Shown: positions 1 to 7,227, numbered from the stretch's first letter. The stretch is 24,006 nucleotides of DNA from Lichenicola sp050954785 (GCA_050954785.1 JBPBQO010000114.1:1-24006); one strand, 5' to 3'. Numbers and translations are program-made. Notes: generated by a model from the letters alone, not told the origin.

Positions 1-215
1 CCATCATGACCGGCGTGGAAACACGTACTTCGTCCCCGCTGCGCATCTCCCGTGGCGCCGACATGCAAAGCCTGAACACGCGCGGTCTCTACCCGGCCGG
101 CGAGGGCGCCGGTTACGCCGGCGGCATCATGACGGCCGGCATGGACGGCATCCGCGCAGCCGAAGCACTCGCGCTGGACATGACCGGCGGCCGTAACCTG
201 CGGGACGCGGCCTAA
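1..215 (+). CDS. FAD-dependent dehydrogenase (COG2509-like), C-terminal fragment
   Basis: Only the last 71 or so residues are present; the gene begins upstream of the window (reading frame starts at base 3) and ends with TAA at 213-215. The visible tail contains the segment LYPAGEGAGYAGGIMTAGMD followed by GIRAAEAL. This is the typical C-terminal FAD-binding closure of uncharacterised two-dinucleotide-fold flavoproteins (COG2509 / NAD(P)/FAD-dependent oxidoreductases), where the glycine-rich stretch contacts the FAD pyrophosphate and the following helix carries the dehydrogenase name. The substrate of this family is not established. A hairpin repeat follows the stop by about 20 bases and may end its transcript. 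The family call rests on one short motif, so the exact subfamily is uncertain. Confidence 0.75.
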   Translation, partial: IMTGVETRTSSPLRISRGADMQSLNTRGLYPAGEGAGYAGGIMTAGMDGIRAAEALALDMTGGRNLRDAA

Positions 216-610
216 GCACAGGCCAAGGGCGCTGCCCCTGGACCCCGCCAAAGGCGGAGCCTTTGGGATCCAGGGTTCGTGGCTCGGTCGCCGCGATCCT
301 CGATGTGATGAATGGCAGGCGATTTCTGGCCGAACCCGGCGAGGAACGCCGCCTCAAGATCAGCTTGGGTCGAAAGGCTTGCCTTACATAAAGGGCTCAA
401 CAGGATGCCGACGATCGCAAGTCGATAAAGCGTCATCGTGATTTCACCGTGGAAGTCGGACGCGGCATCCACGATATCCGTGAATGCCTTCCCATCTTCG
501 TTTACCGGAGAAACCAGGGTCTAGTCGCGTTCTCGTTCGCCTTTTGTAACAGATAATTCTTCAGGCCACTGTCGACAATATTGATGGCGTCCGGCCCCCT
601 CAAGTGTGGA
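216..610. other. Gene-poor stretch between convergent genes
   Basis: This 395-base stretch separates the plus-strand dehydrogenase fragment from the minus-strand SDR gene. Apart from the hairpin repeat at 236-275 I see no convincing gene. A minus-strand reading frame starting near 436 opens with a hydrophobic, signal-like segment, but it has only a weak ribosome site and runs into the repeat element, so I do not call it. No RNA gene is visible. Confidence 0.5.
236..275. repeat. Dispersed hairpin repeat, copy 1 (complete)
   Basis: The element folds into two nested perfect stems. The outer arms are CCCTGGA (236-242) and TCCAGGG (269-275); the inner arms are CCAAAGGC (248-255) and GCCTTTGG (259-266) around the loop GGA. 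A second, inverted and shorter copy lies at 17330-17360. It sits just after the stop of the dehydrogenase, so it may also act as a transcription-ending or mRNA-stabilising hairpin, although no T tract follows. Confidence 0.7.
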
Positions 611-1957
611 TCAGGCTTCCTTGGCACCGATCACATCGAGCTTGGTGATCTTCGCCGGACGCACCAGCAGGTCGTTCGACTGCTTCATCAATAAAGCCGC
701 CCCCTCGCCGGACAGATGAGTGCGGCGTCCCGACTCGTTTGGAAACGTCTCGAATATCTCGAACACGGTCTTGCTCAGCCTGGTGCCGAACCACGGACGC
801 GTATTCGGTTCCTGCTGCACGTGGTCGAGAATGCCGAGCACCAGTTGTTCTACATCGGCCTCGCGACCCTTGCGGGCTTCCAGGCGGATGTGCAGCGCCT
901 TTGCCGTGCTCTTACCCTTGCGACCGACAGTGCGCACCGGCCGGTGCGACGACGCGCCGAACACCCGCGACAGCACATAGCCGGTGCCGGCCAGTACCAG
1001 GCCGGTCATCACCGGATGCAGGCGCGCCTCTGTGTAGAGGCTGACCTTCTGCACAAAGCCTTCGTAGTTGCCTCGCTCCGACAACGCCTCCGACGGCCCA
1101 TCCAGCCCGCTGGCGTCGCGCGCGCGACGTGGCACGCGGCCACTCGGCGTGCCGGGAATGACGGTCGCTTCCATGAGCTTGTCGGTCAGCCCCGGTGCGA
1201 CATGTCCCATCGCCGCGACGATCCGTCCGCCGCCGCCCACGAATACATCCCGCACCGGCTTTTCGGCACTGTGCAGGATCGCCCGGGCAACCGCATCCGG
1301 CGCATAGACCGGCGGCACGTGATGCGGCTCGGAGCCGAGATAGTTCCTGGCATTGACGGTGAACGGCGTATCGATCTGGCCCGGCTTGATCAGCGTCACC
1401 GAAACCGGCGCGCCCTCATCCTCGAGTTCCATCCTCAGGGCTTCGGTAAATCCCTTGATCGCGTGCTTCGACGCGCAATAGATCCCCTGTAACGGCACCG
1501 AACGCTCGGACACCTCGCTGCCGAGATTGATGATGGCGCCGCCCTTCGACTTCAGGTGCTTCAACGCCTCGCGCGAGCCATAGACAACGCCCCAGAAGTT
1601 CGTCTCGAACAGCCGGCGCATGTCCTCGATCGAGGCCTCTTCGATGGTCCCATACAGCCCGACGCCGGCATTGTTGACCCAGCTATCGATGCGGCCATAC
1701 GCCGCGATCGCCTTCTCGGCGATCATGCGGACATCGTCTTCCCTGGAAACGTCGGCCGTCACCGCAATCGCCTGCCCGCCGTCCCGGACGATCTCCGCCG
1801 CCAACTGGCTCAGCGCATCCGTGCTGCGTGCGGCGAGAACGACCTTCGCGCCCCGCTTGGCGGCCAGCCGGGCGGTGGTGAGACCGATTCCCGAGGAAGC
1901 CCCGGTTACGACGATGACCTGCTCATCCAGCGGTTTCAGCTCGACGTTCATCTTCAT
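611..1957 (-). CDS. Short-chain dehydrogenase/reductase fused to a C-terminal ABM-like domain
   Basis: Residues 10 to about 270 are a classical NAD(P)-dependent short-chain dehydrogenase: the cofactor motif TGASSGIG (18-25), NNAG (95-98), and the catalytic serine, tyrosine and lysine S147, Y160 and K164 (YCASK). A short hydrophobic stretch (HPVMTGLVLAGTGYVL) follows the SDR part. The last 95 residues (354-448) resemble a dimeric alpha-beta barrel of the antibiotic biosynthesis monooxygenase / quinol monooxygenase type, with WFGTRLSKTVFEIFETFP and a downstream HLSGEGAALL segment. The substrate is unknown. In-frame starts exist at 1996 (GTG), 1966, 1957 and 1951; 1957 is chosen because GGGA lies 9 bases upstream of it. 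The gene follows the DUF2171 gene on the same strand, with a strong inverted repeat between them. Confidence 0.87.
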   Translation of the reverse strand: MKMNVELKPLDEQVIVVTGASSGIGLTTARLAAKRGAKVVLAARSTDALSQLAAEIVRDGGQAIAVTADVSREDDVRMIAEKAIAAYGRIDSWVNNAGVGLYGTIEEASIEDMRRLFETNFWGVVYGSREALKHLKSKGGAIINLGSEVSERSVPLQGIYCASKHAIKGFTEALRMELEDEGAPVSVTLIKPGQIDTPFTVNARNYLGSEPHHVPPVYAPDAVARAILHSAEKPVRDVFVGGGGRIVAAMGHVAPGLTDKLMEATVIPGTPSGRVPRRARDASGLDGPSEALSERGNYEGFVQKVSLYTEARLHPVMTGLVLAGTGYVLSRVFGASSHRPVRTVGRKGKSTAKALHIRLEARKGREADVEQLVLGILDHVQQEPNTRPWFGTRLSKTVFEIFETFPNESGRRTHLSGEGAALLMKQSNDLLVRPAKITKLDVIGAKEA

Positions 1958-1982
1958 GGACTTCATTCCCGACTTGTCGGTA

Positions 1983-2019
1983 CCGGCACATGCCACGACG
2001 CCGCCGTGGCATGTGCCGG
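1983..2019. promoter_or_regulatory. Perfect 14-bp inverted repeat between the DUF2171 and SDR genes
   Basis: The arms CCGGCACATGCCAC (1983-1996) and GTGGCATGTGCCGG (2006-2019) are perfectly complementary and flank the 9-base spacer GACGCCGCC. Each arm also contains a GGCA-TGCC near-palindrome. There is no T tract on either strand, so it is either an RNA hairpin (attenuation or mRNA protection) in the leader of the SDR gene or a DNA-binding site. It overlaps the upstream GTG start candidate at 1996, which argues for a start further downstream. Confidence 0.6.
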
Positions 2020-2045
2020 GCCTGGGTAACCGTGTTGATGAGGCT

Positions 2046-2276
2046 TTATTCGGCTTCTTCGAATGTCAGCGCGACGTCGGCATTGGCAGACAGGCGAACC
2101 GTGCCGTCCTCGACTTCAGCCACCAGCGACGTTGCGATGAAGTGGTGCTTCTCGTCGGAAGAATCCTTCTTTGTCAGCTTGATCCGGTCGCCCTGGAGGT
2201 GATCGACGGTACCGACATGCACGCCATCAGCACCGATCACTTCGGCGTGTTCCTTGATCTGGCTCAGATCGATCAT
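2046..2276 (-). CDS. DUF2171 family small protein
   Basis: This is a 76-residue protein beginning MIDLSQIKEHAEVIG, with GADGVHVGTVDHL, a lysine-rich RIKLTKKDSSD segment and a C-terminal acidic tail. This is the pattern of the DUF2171 family, short beta-rich proteins related to PRC-barrel-like domains; no biochemical role is established. The start at 2276 is fixed by AAGGAG located 7 bases upstream; an upstream in-frame start at 2303 lies beyond the ribosome site. Such proteins are often found with stress or envelope genes, but nothing here shows that. It precedes the SDR gene on the same strand. Confidence 0.82.
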   Translation of the reverse strand: MIDLSQIKEHAEVIGADGVHVGTVDHLQGDRIKLTKKDSSDEKHHFIATSLVAEVEDGTVRLSANADVALTFEEAE

Positions 2277-2710
2277 TGGTAGCTCCTTGTTGTCGCAGGG
2301 CACATCAACGCGAAACAGCCGCGTTTGGCCAAGCCTTCGACGTTAACGCTGATCAACCTGTTGTGTCGCATCGGATCTGTCCCGGTCGCCGAGCCAGGCA
2401 TCCGGGCGATGTCTGCTGCTGTAACGCCGGGTAGAGCATCGATATCCAACGTTGCTGCCAATGATCCGGTCAACGGCACTCGATGTCATGCAAAGCCGGC
2501 GAGCAACGCCGGTCGATCGGTGTTAACAACTGCCATCGTGCCATCCAGGTTCCTGAAGCCAGTTTTTTCAACGCGGAATGTTCCGACGCTGCAACTGAAG
2601 GTGGCCGCCCTGGCCGGTTCGATGCTGGCGGGCTCAATGCATGCTCTCGACCATGGGCCGCCCGTGCAATGCTACCGTCATCTTATTCTAATGGTTATTG
2701 AGAGTTCGGA
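2277..2710. other. Intergenic stretch upstream of divergent genes
   Basis: These 434 bases lie between the minus-strand DUF2171 gene and the plus-strand methyltransferase remnant, so promoters for both should be here. Short reading frames occur on both strands, but none has a ribosome site or a recognisable product. A small near-palindrome CGGAATGTTCCG is present. I see no RNA gene and no clear promoter consensus. Confidence 0.4.
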
Positions 2711-3480
2711 ATGAACCCGACCCGTCGCAGGCTGGCAGTCGCACCGTGGAGTATCGACGCGCCGAAAATCATCCAGCTGAACCTGGCGCTCGCCGTGCTG
2801 ATGCTCATCGTACAGATTGTCGTAGGGCCGCTACCGATCGGGTCTCTGCGCATCGTTCTCTGGGTCCCGATCCTGTTCTGCGCGGTCCCGGCCTGCGCCA
2901 TGCTGGCCTACTCCATCTGGGGGGAAGCCAAGGCACTGCGACCGGCAGCTTGATCTTCATGAGTGGCGTGGCGACGAAACCGTGCTCGATGTCGGGACTG
3001 GACGCGGCGTGCGTCTCGCTGGCGCGGCTCGCCGCGCACCACGAGGACGCGCGATCGGGATCGATCTGTGGCAGGCAAAAGATTTGAGCGGTAATCGTGC
3101 CGAACAGACGAGCGCGGCCATGAAGCGCGGAGGGGTGGCTTGCAGAACCAATATCTGTTCGGGAGATGCACGATGCATCCATCGATGTCGTCGTGTCGAA
3201 CCTGTGCCTGCACAACATCCCGCAACGGGATGGACGCGCTTTGGCATGTCGCGAGATCGTTCGCGTCCTGCGCTCCGGCGGCGTCGCATTGATATCCGAT
3301 ATGATGAATTCCGGTGATTATGCCAAAACTTTTCGTAACGAAGGCCTCGCGGTGCAACGTCGCGGACCGTGGCCGCTGACGACCTTCCCGCCGCTTGGTG
3401 TCGTCATGGCCCGCAAGCCTGACCTATCCGTATATACGGGTGAGTTTTCATCGGGAAAACCATCGTCCCGGCTTACATGA
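2711..3480 (+). pseudogene. Membrane-anchored class I SAM methyltransferase, broken by two frame lesions
   Basis: Three reading frames laid end to end spell one protein. Frame A (2711 to about 2920) gives an N-terminus with two hydrophobic segments (LNLALAVLMLIVQIVVG; IVLWVPILFCAVPACAMLAY). Frame B (about 2925 to 3171) gives DLHEWRGDETVLDVGTGRG, the SAM-binding motif I, then AIGIDLW and SGDAR. Frame C (about 3172 to 3480) gives DASIDVVVSNLCLHNI, the REIVRVLRSGGVALISD segment and the tail TFPPLGVVMARKP. The order matches a known family of methyltransferases with a two-helix membrane anchor. Lesion 1 is one extra G in a run of six (2919-2924): reading five Gs restores YSIWGKPRHCDRQLDLHEW. Lesion 2 is at 3165-3177, where a direct repeat GATGCA suggests a small deletion. 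As written, only an 80-residue membrane peptide would be made. Confidence 0.8.
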
Positions 3481-3575
3481 ACTTGTGAGTTCGACATCGC
3501 CAGGGCGACAGGAACGGCAGCGCCCACAGCCTCCGGCGGATAGCCGGTATGATTGCGATTGATGCTTCTGGTCAC

Positions 3576-3590
3576 ACCATCCAGGATGGT
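3576..3590. promoter_or_regulatory. 15-base palindrome upstream of the DUF1993 gene
   Basis: ACCATCC and GGATGGT are perfect 7-base arms around a single central A. The site lies 67 bases upstream of the TTG start of the DUF1993 gene, a position compatible with an operator. No regulator gene is nearby and no cognate family is recognised. Confidence 0.3.
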
Positions 3591-3657
3591 TGGTCGTCCC
3601 GAGCTTTATGGAGACGAAATTCGGTCGTATACCGCGGTTCGTAACGGAGTAGCAGTC

Positions 3658-4167
3658 TTGGTATTCACGATCTATGACGCTTCCATCCCCATGATGGTCC
3701 GGATGCTACAAAACCTGTCCAGCATCTTGGACAAGGCAGATGCCTACGCTGCGGCAAAAGGCATCGAGCCCGCCGCGATGATCGAGTCCCGGCTGGCGCC
3801 CGACATGTTCAATCTGGCGCGCCAGGTGCAAAGTGCAGCGGACGCCGCCAAGACCGCGGCTGCCCGTCTCAGCGGCGAAGCGCCTCCCAGTCATCCTGAC
3901 ACCGAAACAACGTTCGACGAGCTGAAAGGCCGCATCGCCAAAGTGATCGCCTACATCGAGGGCTTCACTCCGGAGCAAATCAATGCCGGCGGAGACCGGA
4001 GCATCACCATTCCCACGCGCGGCGAACCCCATGTGTTCCAGAACGGCGGGGACTACCTGACGCAATTCATCATCCCGAATTTCTTCTTCCATGTCACGAC
4101 GGCCTATGGCCTGGTGCGGCAGCAGGGCGTCGAAATCGGCAAGATGACGTATCTCACCGGCGCCTAG
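3658..4167 (+). CDS. DUF1993 family protein
   Basis: This is a 169-residue protein beginning LVFTIYDASIPMMVRMLQNL, with a central KGRIAKVIAYIEGF helix and a C-terminal QFIIPNFFFHVTTAYGLVR segment. These are characteristic of DUF1993, a family of about 170 residues with a probable four-helix DinB-like bundle and no established function. The start is TTG at 3658: GGAG lies at 3646-3649, 8 bases upstream, and the predicted length then fits the family. The frame stays open back to 3553, but that part has no family similarity. It stands alone, with a hairpin shortly after its stop. Confidence 0.85.
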   Translation: MVFTIYDASIPMMVRMLQNLSSILDKADAYAAAKGIEPAAMIESRLAPDMFNLARQVQSAADAAKTAAARLSGEAPPSHPDTETTFDELKGRIAKVIAYIEGFTPEQINAGGDRSITIPTRGEPHVFQNGGDYLTQFIIPNFFFHVTTAYGLVRQQGVEIGKMTYLTGA

Positions 4168-4474
4168 CAGGCTTTCCGAAGCCCTCAAGCTTGGCCGGTC
4201 GTTTCGATGAGACCGAACGGCCAAGTTGGAGGAAATGGCTGTGGCACAGCCCGCACGACAAACCGACGTGGCTACTTTGCGCTTATCGGGTGCTCATTGC
4301 CCAACGCCCGTTCCGTTCGGTTCTGGATTGCGACGACGAGCGCCTCCGGAAAGGAGAAACCGTCCACCATTGTAAAACCATTGGTGAAACGATGCTAAAA
4401 CGGAAGTCGTACGCGCAGAGGCGCCGGTCTCCGTTTCCCCTTCGGTCCGGATGCAGACTTCGACCAGGCCCTGA
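4168..4474. other. Intergenic stretch between convergent genes
   Basis: These 307 bases lie between the DUF1993 stop and the purF stop. The hairpin at 4190-4225 is the only structure I recognise. The reading frames crossing the region have no ribosome site and no recognisable product. Confidence 0.4.
4190..4225. terminator. Hairpin after the DUF1993 gene
   Basis: CTTGGCCG (4190-4197) pairs with CGGCCAAG (4218-4225), and a shorter GGTC/GACC pairing is possible inside. It begins 22 bases after the DUF1993 stop. No T tract follows, so it is a weak or factor-assisted terminator at best. Confidence 0.4.
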
Positions 4475-6022
4475 TCAGCGGGCTTCAGGCACCAGCACCG
4501 GCGCGCGAGCCCGGCTGTTCTCGTCGATATCGACGAGGCTGATCGGGTAGTCTCCGGTGAAGCACGCGTCGCAATAGTGCGGCGTTTCCATATCGCGGCC
4601 TTCGGGCCGGCCGAGTGCGCGATACAGGCCGTCGATCGAGATGAAGGCGAGGCTGTCGGCGCCGATCAGCCGGGCCATTTCCTCGACCGAGTGGTTGGCG
4701 GCCAGAAGCTTGCCGCGCTCGGGCGTGTCGATGCCGTAGAAGCAGCTATGCGTCGTCGGCGGCGACGAGATCCGCATATGCACCTCGGTGGCGCCCGCGG
4801 CGCGCACCATCTCGACGATCTTGCGGCTGGTGGTGCCGCGCACGATCGAATCGTCGACCAGCACCACCCGCTTGCCCTCGATCATCGCCTTGTTGGCGGA
4901 ATGCTTCAGCTTCACGCCGAGATTGCGGATCTGGTCGGTCGGCTCGATGAAGGTGCGGCCGACATAGTGGTTGCGGATGATGCCGAGCTCGAACGGGATG
5001 CCGCTCGCCACCGCGAAGCCGATCGCCGACGGCACGCCGGAATCCGGTACCGGCACGATCACGTCCGCCTCGATGGCGCTCTCGCGGGCCAGCTCGACGC
5101 CGATCCGCTTTCGCGCCTCGTAGACCCCGTGCCCGTCGAGCACCGAGTCCGGGCGGGCGAAGTAGATGTATTCGAACACGCAGAACCGGCCGGCCTGGTT
5201 GCCGAACGGCCGGATGCTGCGCACGCCGTCATCGTTGATGATGACGATCTCGCCCGGCTCGATGTCGCGCACGAACTCGGCGCCGACGATGTCGAGCGCG
5301 CAGCTCTCGCTGGCCAGCACCCAGGAGGGCTTGGTTTCCTTGCCGTTTTCCGAAGGCTGGTCGATGCGCCCCAGAATCAGCGGCCGCACCCCGAGCGGGT
5401 CGCGAACGCCGATCAACCCTTCCTGGGTCAGCACCACCAGCGAATAGGCGCCGATCACCTGTTTCAGCGCATCGGTGAGCCGGTCGGTGACGCTGGAATA
5501 GAGGCTGATGGCGATGAGGTGGATGAACACCTCGCTGTCCGTGGTCGACTGGAAGATGCAGCCGCGCCGGACCAGCGCCCGCCGGAGGTTGGTGGCGTTG
5601 GTAAGGTTGCCGTTATGCCCGACCGCCAGCCCGCCGAACTCGAACTCGGCGTAGAGCGGCTGGACGTTGCGGATCACCGTGGCGCCGGTGGTGGCGTAAC
5701 GGTTATGGCCGACCGCGGCATGGCCGGGGAGGGCGCCGATGATGCGGGCATCGCTGAACACGTCGCCGACCAGCCCAAGGCCCTTGTGAGTGTGGAAGCC
5801 GCTGCCCTGCTTGTCGAACGAAACGATGCCGGTCGCTTCCTGGCCGCGATGCTGCAGCGCGTGCAGGCCGAGTGCGGTCATGGCGCCGGCATCATGCGCA
5901 TTCCAGATGCCGAACACGCCGCATTCCTCGTGCGGCTTGTCGTCGTCGTGCGGCCCGCTGGGCTCGCCCAACGTATGGGACAAGGTCGGGCCATAGGGAT
6001 GGGCGCCGAACTGATCGGTCAT
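4475..6022 (-). CDS. purF: Amidophosphoribosyltransferase (PurF), Fe-S type
   Basis: PurF catalyses the first committed step of purine synthesis, making 5-phosphoribosylamine from PRPP and glutamine in the cytosol. The N-terminal glutaminase begins at Cys34 in EECGVFGIWN; the preceding 33 residues would be a propeptide removed to free the catalytic cysteine. HRGQEATG follows, and the PRPP loop is VVLVDDSIVRGTT. The cysteines in ASESCALD, THSCFYGID and YCDACFTG match the four ligands of the [4Fe-4S] cluster of the Bacillus-type enzyme. The protein has 515 residues, normal for the family. The start at 6022 has AGGAG about 10 bases upstream; the frame extends to a TTG at 6058 without support. 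cvpA lies 36 bases upstream on the same strand, the same order as in E. coli. Confidence 0.97.
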   Translation of the reverse strand: MTDQFGAHPYGPTLSHTLGEPSGPHDDDKPHEECGVFGIWNAHDAGAMTALGLHALQHRGQEATGIVSFDKQGSGFHTHKGLGLVGDVFSDARIIGALPGHAAVGHNRYATTGATVIRNVQPLYAEFEFGGLAVGHNGNLTNATNLRRALVRRGCIFQSTTDSEVFIHLIAISLYSSVTDRLTDALKQVIGAYSLVVLTQEGLIGVRDPLGVRPLILGRIDQPSENGKETKPSWVLASESCALDIVGAEFVRDIEPGEIVIINDDGVRSIRPFGNQAGRFCVFEYIYFARPDSVLDGHGVYEARKRIGVELARESAIEADVIVPVPDSGVPSAIGFAVASGIPFELGIIRNHYVGRTFIEPTDQIRNLGVKLKHSANKAMIEGKRVVLVDDSIVRGTTSRKIVEMVRAAGATEVHMRISSPPTTHSCFYGIDTPERGKLLAANHSVEEMARLIGADSLAFISIDGLYRALGRPEGRDMETPHYCDACFTGDYPISLVDIDENSRARAPVLVPEAR

Positions 6023-6058
6023 GGCGAGCGTCTCCTGCCGGCGATCGATGCGCGGCAA

Positions 6059-6601
6059 TCAGGTGGCATGGTTTCCCCCGAACGACCCGACTGGGCCATT
6101 GGTGGGGGTCGAACCGAGGTAGGGGCGAAACCGGTCCGGCAAGCGCGCCGCCACGAACACGGCGCCCTGGCGAATATAGCCCAGGCTGCGGCTGTCGCGC
6201 ACGGATTGTGGCCATTCGGCCGTCGGCAATAGCGGCACCACGACCAGAAAGGCGATCACCAGCACCACGAACCCGCGCAGCAGCCCGAAAACTCCGCCGG
6301 CCAGCCGGTCGAGTCCGCCCAGAAGCGATCCCCGTACCAGGCTGCCGAGTGCTGCCGCCACCAGCAGGAACGCAATCAGCAGCACGACGAACACCACCAG
6401 GAAGGCAACCGGATCGGCCACTGCATCGTCGCCGATCAGACGGCGCGAGAGTGGCAGGCCTTGCGGATATAAACGGGTTGCCAGCACGGCGGCACCGATC
6501 CAGGCGCAAAGCCCGAGCACCTCCCGGGCGCCGCCCCGCATCAGCCCGATCGCCCCCGAAAGCACCAGGATCGCCAGCACGACGAGGTCGACCCAGCTCA
6601 T
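6059..6601 (-). CDS. cvpA: CvpA family inner-membrane protein
   Basis: This is a 180-residue protein with four hydrophobic segments, starting MSWVDLVVLAILVLSGAIG, then LCAWIGAAVLATRLY, a very hydrophobic VAFLVVFVVLLIAFLLVAAA, and GFVVLVIAFLVVVPLL. This is the standard CvpA architecture, including the early GLMRGGAREV loop. CvpA is needed for colicin V production in E. coli and more broadly for envelope stress resistance; its molecular activity is not settled. The start at 6601 is chosen because family members begin with this Met-Ser/Asn-Trp-x-Asp segment; a GTG at 6631 is in frame, but neither start has a strong ribosome site. It sits 36 bases upstream of purF and is probably co-transcribed with it. 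Confidence 0.92.
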   Translation of the reverse strand: MSWVDLVVLAILVLSGAIGLMRGGAREVLGLCAWIGAAVLATRLYPQGLPLSRRLIGDDAVADPVAFLVVFVVLLIAFLLVAAALGSLVRGSLLGGLDRLAGGVFGLLRGFVVLVIAFLVVVPLLPTAEWPQSVRDSRSLGYIRQGAVFVAARLPDRFRPYLGSTPTNGPVGSFGGNHAT

Positions 6602-6729
6602 TGGGCTAGACACTTCGAGACTCGGGAGCACGCGGCCAGGCCTGGGGGAAGGGGGTGCGAGGTCACGATGCCGGCTATATCGCCCTGCCGACGTCCCAAT
6701 GCCAGCCCTGTCATATCAGCCCTGCCATT

Positions 6730-6743
6730 CTCTTGGCCAAGAG
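6730..6743. promoter_or_regulatory. 14-base perfect palindrome in the cvpA upstream region
   Basis: CTCTTGGCCAAGAG is a perfect 14-base palindrome without a spacer, 129 bases upstream of the cvpA start and 29 bases beyond the stop of the HisE-like gene. The lack of a loop favours a protein-binding site over a terminator. No regulator is assigned. Confidence 0.35.
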
Positions 6744-6771
6744 CCGAACGGCATTCCGTTCCCAGCCAGTC

Positions 6772-7215
6772 CTAGGGGAGCTTGGTGCTATCGACGCGCC
6801 ATGGCTTGAGCAGCCGTCTCGGAGCCCGGCTTTGCGCCTGGTTGAGCTGCATCAGCAGGCTGCCGAGCTGCTCGCGCTTGTGCAGTTCGATCCAGATTTC
6901 GTCCGGGGTCAGGCCGGAGGCTACCCACAACTCGACCAGCGTCCGCAGCATCGTGGCGCTCGACTGCACCAGCGCCTCGTGGCGACCTTCGAGCGTGTGG
7001 GCGACGCATTGCAATGCCTGCTCGCCGAATTCCTGAGCCAGACGCTTGACCGGAGCGGGTCCGACGGGAGCCCCGTCAGCCTCGGCACGGTCCGCACGCA
7101 GCCGGGTGAACAGGGCGGTCAGGACGGTGTCGGCTCTGGCGTTGTATTCCATCGATCGGACAGCGTCCCCGTGTCGAAAATCCGTGCGCGTAGAATCGCC
7201 GCGCCGGGCGACCAT
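6772..7215 (-). CDS. HisE/MazG-like all-alpha pyrophosphohydrolase homologue with altered metal site
   Basis: This is a 147-residue protein. Residues about 28-125 align by eye with phosphoribosyl-ATP pyrophosphohydrolase (HisE): DTVLTALFTRLRADR, then KRLAQEFGEQALQCVAHTLEGR, and LRTLVELWVASGLTPDEIW. In true HisE the metal is held by acidic residues in GEEAVE and in the following ESAD segment. Here these read GEQALQ (residues 64-69, only E65 kept) and QSSAT (84-88), so most ligands are lost and catalysis is doubtful. The start at 7215 is set by GGAGG 9 bases upstream; an in-frame ATG at 7152 has poorer support. It lies between metH and cvpA-purF on the same strand. It may be a regulatory or scaffold paralogue, or an enzyme with a changed active site; it is unlikely to be the cell's histidine enzyme. 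Confidence 0.68.
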   Translation of the reverse strand: MVARRGDSTRTDFRHGDAVRSMEYNARADTVLTALFTRLRADRAEADGAPVGPAPVKRLAQEFGEQALQCVAHTLEGRHEALVQSSATMLRTLVELWVASGLTPDEIWIELHKREQLGSLLMQLNQAQSRAPRRLLKPWRVDSTKLP

Positions 7216-7227
7216 AATGCAAGACCT

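Noticed and set aside
212..436. Minus-strand reading frame with a signal-peptide-like start (MTLYRLAIVGILL).
   Set aside because: The ribosome site is weak, the frame is short, and its second half is the hairpin repeat read through, so it is probably not a gene.
2273..2479. Short minus-strand reading frame upstream of the DUF2171 gene.
   Set aside because: No ribosome site, no recognisable family, and it covers the leader and ribosome site of the DUF2171 gene.
2919..2924. Run of six Gs as a programmed frameshift or phase-variation site.
   Set aside because: The run is short and a second, unrelated frame lesion lies downstream, so correcting this one would still not give a full product.
4577..6232. 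Very long plus-strand reading frame opposite purF and cvpA.
   Set aside because: It mirrors the high-GC codon bias of purF; the antisense product is rich in Arg, Asp and His and has no family features. The same holds for the long frames opposite metH (7254-8999, 9624-11306) and the T1SS ABC gene (11582-13876).
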